From Pyrenopolyporus hunteri (lineage: Eukaryota; Ascomycota; Sordariomycetes; Xylariales; Hypoxylaceae): DNA of 64,000 bases. The stretch is from the NCBI GenBank assembly GCA_902806595.1, contig CADCXC010000005.1, positions 1,612,001 to 1,676,000 of the forward strand, in the 5' to 3' direction. The notes under the pieces are model-generated. The model saw only the letters and a program-made list of their open reading frames with translations. It was not told the origin of the DNA and ran no database searches. Positions 58,472 to 64,000 of the stretch are shown one piece after another; the first letter of the stretch is position 1, and each line of letters opens with the position of its first letter. Both the position numbers and the translations under genes were made by a program.

Positions 58472-58813
58472 CTACTCTAATCGGGCCCCGGATATGTTTC
58501 GCGATTCCAGGAAAATACCTAAGTAATACTGGCGAACGCTTTCGGCTTTCCTTGTCCTAGGAGCCTTGATGGGCCACGTGCGGAGTAGCTGATACGATGG
58601 AGCCAATGGGACAAAGGATTCGTCGACCTTCGCCTCAACACGGAAGATCTCCGCTATGATGCTTGTCTTCCACCTCACTTCTCCACTTCTACTCTCCTCG
58701 GTGACCTCGTGATGGTCACCGTCTCTCCTTCGATTGACCGAAAGATCTGTTGGCGTATAAATTGGGACTCTCGCCCTCCCGACTAATTCGACTTCAACTT
58801 CCGGAATAGCCAC
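58472..58813 (-). pseudogene. Coding-like frame without a start codon
   Basis: A 113-codon frame with protein-like content (RRRDGDHHEVTEESRSGEVR, later RTWPIKAPRTRKAES) ending in a normal stop. It has no ATG near its start: the first open codons begin at GTG after an in-frame TAA. No in-phase upstream exon was found, and the left part of that strand is taken by the promoter of the gene at 58901. It is most simply a truncated gene remnant or the last exon of an unseen gene. I do not recognise the family. Confidence 0.35.
58756..58762 (+). promoter_or_regulatory. TATA-like box (TATAAAT)
   Basis: It lies 139-145 bp upstream of the secreted protein start at 58901. Position and sequence fit a TATA box with a leader of about 100 nt. 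Confidence 0.4.
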
Positions 58814-58900
58814 AAATCCTTAGACGGCAGCCCGATTCGATTTGTCTTAATCCAAATAACTAACTTTTGCCATTTAATTCCATTGAGGGATAGCGTAATA

Positions 58901-59684
58901 ATGAAGTTTCAACTCTCCGCACTGTTTTTGGGCCTCGCTGCCACCGCGGTGTCCGCGCAGGATTCCAACCAGACCGGCCCGTTCTACCTCCACATAACTG
59001 GTAAAGAGGGTAGCTCTATCGACGGTTAGTCATACAAAGCGCCACATTTATCAACGGCCCTAAACTCACGCCTGACTCAGGTTACGCCGGCTCGTGTCAT
59101 GCTGGAGCCGCGATCGAGGGGTTCTGCTACAGCGCCGGCGGGCTCCCCGAGGGCAGCACGTCCTTCCAGTACTACTTCAACTACACCGGGTCCACCAAGG
59201 TCGACGGCGCCGACGTCGGCGAGCTCTCGTGGAAGCTTCCTTACACCGACGAGAACGGCAACCCGGCGTCGATCCCGCAGGTTCTCGCGCTGCAGTTCCA
59301 GATGAACAGCAATGTCGCGGCGCCGATGTTCGGGTTTGGCGACGTTGCCATGAACGTTGGTTTCGACAAGGACGGCAAACTGTTCGGCTGGAACTATATC
59401 GACGATTCGACGTTCACGCCTGGAACGAACCCCTTCCCCAGCGGCGAAGGGAAGGCATACTACCAATGGTACGTATGGAGATAAGCCATCTTATATTTGG
59501 ATCTCTCCTTCACTGGATTATCTCTTTTCTTTTTGCCGCCTGATTACTGACAATAAACAGGTATGTGTGCTGGCAGTACTTCACGAGCTATTACTACCAG
59601 TCAGTTGGATGGACCACGGCCGGAGCGCCTCACAACCCGACTTGCGAGCCTGTCGATATTACCCAGGTCTTTCCCTCTTCTTAA
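58901..59684 (+). CDS. Secreted four-cysteine protein (possibly DUF7907-type)
   Basis: Three exons, 58901-59024, 59081-59468 and 59561-59684, join in phase to 211 aa. A clear signal peptide (MKFQLSALFLGLAATAVSA, cleavage before QDSNQTG) leads a mature protein with four cysteines: SCHAGAA, GFCYSAG, YVCWQY and PTCEP. It has several possible N-glycosylation sites (NQT, NYT) and an aromatic-rich C-terminal part (YYQWYVCWQYFTSYYY). The block IDGYAGSCHAGAAIEGFC is typical of a family of fungal secreted proteins of unknown function that I remember as DUF7907; that name is tentative. Intron 1 has donor GTTAGT and intron 2 GTACGT, and reading through intron 2 meets TAA within five codons. It sits between gene-poor flanks. 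Function, including any effector role, is unknown. Confidence 0.82.
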
Positions 59685-59916
59685 AAGCATATAATTCGTT
59701 CGCCTCCTAATCATAATGTCTTACGTCCCCGCCACTTCCACGCCTGACACTCGTAGACGATGCGAAGCTCACGAACGCTTGTTAACTAGTATGGGGGTTG
59801 GGGTGACCTGATGGTACTGATTGGGATATGGCAATGTGTTTGTTAATGGAATGCATGGAAAATAGACTGCATCATGAGCAATAGTGAAAATAATATTAAT
59901 CCTATTGATATAACCA

Positions 59917-59937
59917 AAAAAAAAAAAAAAAAAAAAT
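59917..59937. repeat. Poly-A tract
   Basis: About 21-22 consecutive A, some 235 bp after the stop codon of the secreted protein gene. Confidence 0.8.
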
Positions 59938-61264
59938 CATACCTGGTCATGGTGATCTTGGTATAAAGGGTTAAGGAGTCTAGAAAAGCATTTCTGTTGT
60001 TGCGATTTCGAACTTTTGGGTTATCGAATCTCTTCGTTCTAATCGTGATATTCAAGCTAAAGTTACCACCAACCCAGCGAAGTCACACCCATCGTTTTCA
60101 AGTATATAAGAAAGACGTATACCAGAATGGGTAACCGGCGCCGAGTGTTGAATTCTTACTAGGGAATAGGACCGAATCTCAATGTCGAGGCACTGTTATG
60201 TGACTACGAAGCTCTAAGTCTGGACCTGTGGTGGCTGAACGTTGGTGTTATCTTTGGATGTTTCGTTGCAGCGAATGCTACCAGAGCGAGGTTGCGGCTA
60301 TCCATTGCTCATATTTATCTCCCAGCTGATTATGTAGGTAGGTAGCCAGCCGGGCCTTGTACAAACTCGTTCCCGTACGACCGCACATGTTTACATGTTT
60401 GCATCAGTTGATAGGCGGGCTCTTGTTGAAGGTGTAAACGGGGAAATGGATATCGGACCGTAGACATCTTATTGTGTTACGAGAGAGCGTTAATTCCCGC
60501 ACTTACGCATTTATATGGTGATTCGGTGAACGTCCCATAGCCTTGGGTAAGAGGGAACCTCTACCCGTGAACCTACAATTCTATATCCGTAAAGTACAGG
60601 TCCCCTGATTGTGGCCCGAAGGTTGCTTCGGGAGCTAAGGTGAGAGACCCCCTCAGCTATCTATCTAATATCATGTCGTTGAGGCTTGTACAGACCCCCT
60701 TGCCGAATGCCACGAGGGATATGCGGGACGGGTACGGGCAAATATTGGATGCCTGCAGTATCGTGCAGGCGTTGGGTCGATACCTTATGCAAGCCCTCAA
60801 CATTCAGCTCATAGCAAACACCCAATTGCGCGTAAGCAGGACCCTACATAGGTGCCTACTGTCATTCCGTGACAGGCGGACCTGATCCATATATGTCGCG
60901 TTACCAATATCGTTCCGACTCGTTGCTATGTTTCCGAATCGGGGACTGTCTATGCCTTGGCGAGCCTTTTGGCTCCTGAGGTAAGCGATCCCCAAGCAAG
61001 GGCAACATCGTGATACTACACTTATTTGGAAACGTGGATCAGACTGTATCCTATCTAACCGATGACGAATCCGATCCCGGCGCGCCTTACCTACGCCGAT
61101 TTAACTCTACGTGTCCGTTATATAACGTGGCCTAGGGAGGACGACGTCCCTCGATCGAGAGGTAAAGGGGTAAGGCTCTGCTCACCGAGTTCAGTTTGCG
61201 GGTTACCGATAAGCAAACTAAACAGGCTCTCTCCTAGAAATCTACTCCGTATATCAGTTCTTAG

Positions 61265-61272
61265 TATAAATA
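61265..61272 (+). promoter_or_regulatory. TATA box (TATAAATA)
   Basis: Consensus TATAAATA 57-64 bp before the start codon of the small secreted protein. A short leader would be expected. Confidence 0.55.
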
Positions 61273-61328
61273 AAAGTCTTTAACCCTACTCTTCCCGAGA
61301 TATTGCCATACCATCGCACCTAGCCACG

Positions 61329-61688
61329 ATGAACGCCATACGCAACTTGATAGCAACCTTCCTTCTCCTCGGCGCCGCGACCCAAGCGCTCCCACAACCG
61401 TCCGACACCTTCACGACGGCCGGACTTGCCGAGGCGATCCCTTGGATAGGTATCGCCGCCGTGACTTCGACAGACACCGCGACCTCGGCTAGCATAACGC
61501 CGACCACGACCGCTCCCGCATCGTTAATTGCGTCGTCGTCGTCGGCCTCTAGCTTTACGGGCCACTGCGACTATAGCTTCTGCAATTCCGGTAGCAAGGT
61601 GTGCTTCTACTGGGCCGGGTACACGTCCTGGGATGTATCGCGAGGCCCAATTCCCGGCGAGATCCCCACGATCCTTGGGCCTTGTTAG
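61329..61688 (+). CDS. Small secreted four-cysteine protein
   Basis: Single exon, 119 aa. The signal peptide is MNAIRNLIATFLLLGAATQA, with likely cleavage before LPQPSD. A Thr/Ser/Ala-rich linker (about 45-80) probably carries O-glycans. The C-terminal 45 residues form a compact module with four cysteines (GHCDYSFC, KVCFYWAG, GPC at the very end) and a WDVSRGPIPGEIPTILG segment, so two disulfides are likely. Small secreted cysteine-containing fungal proteins of this kind are often effector candidates, but I know no function for this module. The stop codon overlaps a donor-like GTTAGT; no good downstream exon was found. A TATA box lies just upstream. Confidence 0.75.
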   Translation: MNAIRNLIATFLLLGAATQALPQPSDTFTTAGLAEAIPWIGIAAVTSTDTATSASITPTTTAPASLIASSSSASSFTGHCDYSFCNSGSKVCFYWAGYTSWDVSRGPIPGEIPTILGPC

Positions 61689-62128
61689 TGGGCTGGAGTA
61701 ATGTCTCGAGGATACTGGGGGGATACTATCGTTATGTTCTTGATGCTATTGAAGTGGGAGTTGAAGGTGTCAAGGGAGCAGCTCCAAGGGTGGTGGGTTC
61801 TCATGATAGGGGGGTTGCATGTGTGGTATAAGTGGGGGGCGGTGGCATCAGTATGTGTCGAATGCCTAGCCGGTCTTATACGCTCTTGCGGGATATTATT
61901 GACGTGAGCATCGTGCACGAGGAGGAAACTGAAGGAGATTGGAAGGGTTGCTCGTATATACAATGATGTCGAACTACCTAAATACAGAATGCTGCCACAG
62001 ATTCGGTTCAGATAAGTGTACCAACCCTTCTCTCTATCATCGGTATTCTCGACGGAATTTACGCTGGGAAAAAAGAATAAATCGTAAGCTCTCGAACCAG
62101 GTATGGGAAGTAACAAAAAAAAAAATCA
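61689..62128. other. Convergent intergenic region
   Basis: 440 bp between the stop codons of the small secreted protein and GH131. It includes a possible terminal intron of the GH131 gene (62064-62133) described in that entry. No other feature was seen. Confidence 0.5.
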
Positions 62129-63024
62129 CTAACCAGGGCCGCCGATCGCGGTAGTAATAGGCCCGCTCTCAACATAGACGCCAGAGAAGTAGAAGTCCTC
62201 GACACCGTCAGAGTAGCCGGAACGCGGCAGCTCGAGGACGCCGAGGTGCCAGTCGGCGCCGTTGGACGAGGTCGAGGTCTTGACGGGGGCGACCACCTGC
62301 GTTAGGGGGTCGCCGCCCTCCGAGTGCCAGAAACCAACCGAGCCGCCGCTGAAGTCGATCTCGAAGGCGATGTTGTGCCATACGTTGGGCTTCCACTCCG
62401 TCTTCCACTTGGAGTTCTGCGAGACCATGCTGTGTGGGGGATTAGTATTGATTTTTAGAAAAATCATGTGTTATGATTCCATCGTGATTTCGAGCCAAGA
62501 GATACGTTACTTGACAAGTGGACAAGTGAGTGTCGAGCAGAAACTTACAACTGCAGGTTCGGGTTCTCGGTGCCCTGCTCGCCGGAGATCCAACCGTACT
62601 TCATCTCGACGAAGTGGCTCTCGAAGAAGCAGATCTGGTGCTCGCGGTTCTTGGACGGGGCGTTGGTGTCCTTGCGCATCATGCTGAAATGGTAGAAGAC
62701 CTTGCCGCTGTTGATCGCGGCCTTGGTCTGCGGGATCAGCTCGATGCGGCGCATGTTCTGGCCGTTCCAGAAGGCCGTGCTGTCCAGCGTGAACTTGGCT
62801 CCCTGCTTCGACACCTTATCCGCCGGATTCTTGTAGTCCGGCGAGAAGTTGACGTACTTCTCGACCGAGCCCGACCCGTGGATGTAATACTGGTACGGTC
62901 CCACTTGGTTCGACCACGACCACTTGTTCAGGTCGGCCGATGTGCCTAAGTCGTTGAACCGCCCGTCCCAAAGGACTGCCGCGCTGGCGACCGTGGCCAA
63001 TGCCGAAATGAGGCTGGCCTTCAT
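62129..63024 (-). CDS. Glycoside hydrolase family 131 beta-glucanase
   Basis: Secreted enzyme; characterised GH131 members cleave beta-1,3-, beta-1,6- and beta-1,4-glucans, so fungal or plant wall glucan is the likely substrate. Exons 63024-62549 and 62429-62129 join in phase over a 119-nt intron to 258 aa. The signal peptide MKASLISALATVASA precedes AVLWDGRFNDLGTSADL, the usual GH131 opening. Further blocks: WSWSNQVGPYQYYIHG, FWNGQNMRRIELIPQ, VFYHFSMMRKD, REHQICFFESHFVEMKYG, VWHNIAFEIDFSGGSVGFWHSEG and DFYFSGVYVESG. No cellulose-binding module follows. The end is ambiguous: a well-formed intron (62133-62064, donor GTTAGT, acceptor TTCCCAG) starts inside the last codon and would change the ending GGPG-stop to GGPA-stop at 62059. 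A TATA-like box lies 147 bp upstream. Confidence 0.93.
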
Positions 63025-64000
63025 CTTGAAACGTAAAATCTCTCAACGACTACCCCGACGATACAGAATGCGAATGCGAGGCCTTGGCTTAGACGTTAGG
63101 CGAGTTAGAGTGATGCAAGAAAAGGGCCCGGTGTTAAGAAGCCAGGTATGAACTCTCGCGGCCGAGACATTATATAGGTATATTTCTGCGGGATCGATAT
63201 GCAATAGCCTCCATCGTGCTATTGGCACCCTGGCTGGAGAATTGCGTACGGGCAGGGGGTTCCATCAAGAGAGACAATCCAGGCGCGGGCCAGATTCAAT
63301 CTGGGGGTGGCAGGCCGGACCGCTGTAGGAACAGTTGGGAGGAATTCTATAGCGAAGCGCGTAGTGAACCGCGGACGTGAGCCTCCGATAAGTATCCCCA
63401 GAGACCAGGTTATATTGAATGCGGGAGACGAAGCGTCGTGGAATTTAGCCTATTGTGACGTGTAGGCCATACTACCCGCTCCTTTCTCGCACCATTCCCC
63501 ATGGAGATCTCTCAACGAAGACTAAGGCACATCTTAGCTTATTGCAAGCATTTATTAGCGCGCCCATGTTAACTCGTAGAGCTACATATAGAATACAGAT
63601 ATTTAGGTATATAACTTAATACGTCCCTCAAGGCAATTTATATCTTAGGTAACTGTCTTTCGCAGCTTAGCAATCCACTGAACAGCTCGACGACTGGCGT
63701 CGGAACCGCGTAGGTCTACTCTTCTGTTGATTAATGCCAACTAAGTGATATAAATATATGTGGAATGATGGTGAATCCGCCGACGACCACGACGCTGGTA
63801 GTCAACGGCATCGCCCACCGGAGGCATATTTAATATTCTAGTCCGGCACCGCTGCTGTTTCTAACTAGGGTAGCTCGATCCAGGCTAGCTCTAGGTTGGT
63901 CGACACTCCTCTTGCTGTGAGACGTACCTGGCCGTGAATCGATTGGATCACCCTGTTCTGCGGCGTATATAGCAGCTGCTGGGACTGACATATCATCATT
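63025..64000. other. Right-edge non-coding region
   Basis: 976 bp with the GH131 promoter at its left side. No ORF or RNA gene was recognised in the rest. Confidence 0.5.
63171..63177 (-). promoter_or_regulatory. TATA-like box (TATATAA) of GH131 gene
   Basis: On the minus strand, TATATAA lies about 147 bp upstream of the GH131 start codon. It is the best TATA match in that promoter. Confidence 0.4.

Larger units (their letters stand above)
55882..58900. other. 3-kb gene-poor region
   Basis: No accepted gene. The stretch from about 56600 to 58200 is rich in CTAG/TAG/TAA in all frames and looks like decayed, possibly RIP-mutated repeat DNA, though I cannot identify a parent element. A start-less open frame sits at 58472-58813 (minus). 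The last 150 bp are the promoter of the secreted protein gene at 58901. Confidence 0.5.
59685..61328. other. Intergenic region between two secreted-protein genes
   Basis: 1.64 kb. A poly-A run of about 22 lies at 59917-59937, probably in or near the 3' UTR of the first gene. No ORF is convincing. The promoter of the next gene has a TATA box at 61265. Confidence 0.55.

Noticed and set aside
60640..60885. 81-codon plus-strand frame between the two secreted genes
   Set aside because: Opens with GTG rather than ATG, has no signal peptide or domain, and is typical of chance frames.

Overview
The window is nuclear DNA of a filamentous ascomycete. The genes carry many short introns (about 50-140 nt) with GTAAGT-like donors and CTAAC/CTGAT-like branch sites. 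They include fungus-specific families (a velvet regulator, GH131, DUF1770/Atg43-like), and single-copy housekeeping genes are separated by long non-coding gaps. A class Sordariomycetes origin is my best guess. Order and species cannot be fixed from the sequence alone.

Layout. From 1 to 42 kb is a core-gene region: THO complex subunit 1 (minus, runs off the left edge), the spliceosomal helicase Aquarius/Cwf11, eIF4G behind a very long leader that contains no ATG, the DNA polymerase alpha catalytic subunit (minus), a mitochondrial PPR protein divergent from it, an unrecognised protein with a stop/intron ambiguity, a DUF1770/Atg43-like protein, a DDT/WHIM-type chromatin protein (minus), eRF1, prephenate dehydratase, and pyruvate dehydrogenase E1 alpha (minus). 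A velvet-domain regulator, most like VelC (minus), follows at 43.5-44.8 kb.

From about 44.9 to 55.2 kb I find no gene I can defend, only coding-like fragments, microsatellites and AT-rich stretches that look decayed. After it come a hydrophilic LEA-like stress protein (55.2-55.9 kb) with a double CRE and a heat-shock-type element upstream, another 3-kb empty stretch, and three genes for secreted proteins: a four-cysteine protein at 58.9 kb, a small four-cysteine protein at 61.3 kb, and a GH131 beta-glucanase at 62.1-63.0 kb (minus). No rRNA, tRNA, CRISPR array or intact transposon was seen.

How the genes relate. The left part is gene-expression machinery (mRNA export, splicing, translation initiation and termination, DNA replication) plus primary metabolism (phenylalanine synthesis, entry of pyruvate into the TCA cycle). 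These genes are not co-functional clusters, apart from two divergent pairs with possible shared promoters (THO1/Cwf11 and POL1/PPR, the latter with a perfect MCB box). The right part looks like a gene-poor accessory compartment carrying secreted and stress genes. I found no clearly new multi-gene system. The strongest unexplained signals are the 1.06-kb ATG-free leader of eIF4G, the tandem CRE plus HSE in front of the LEA-like gene, the dispersed palindrome TACCTAGGTA in most intergenic gaps, and the in-frame TAG in the gene at 26.5-28.3 kb. All exon joins were made by eye from reading frame and splice signals.
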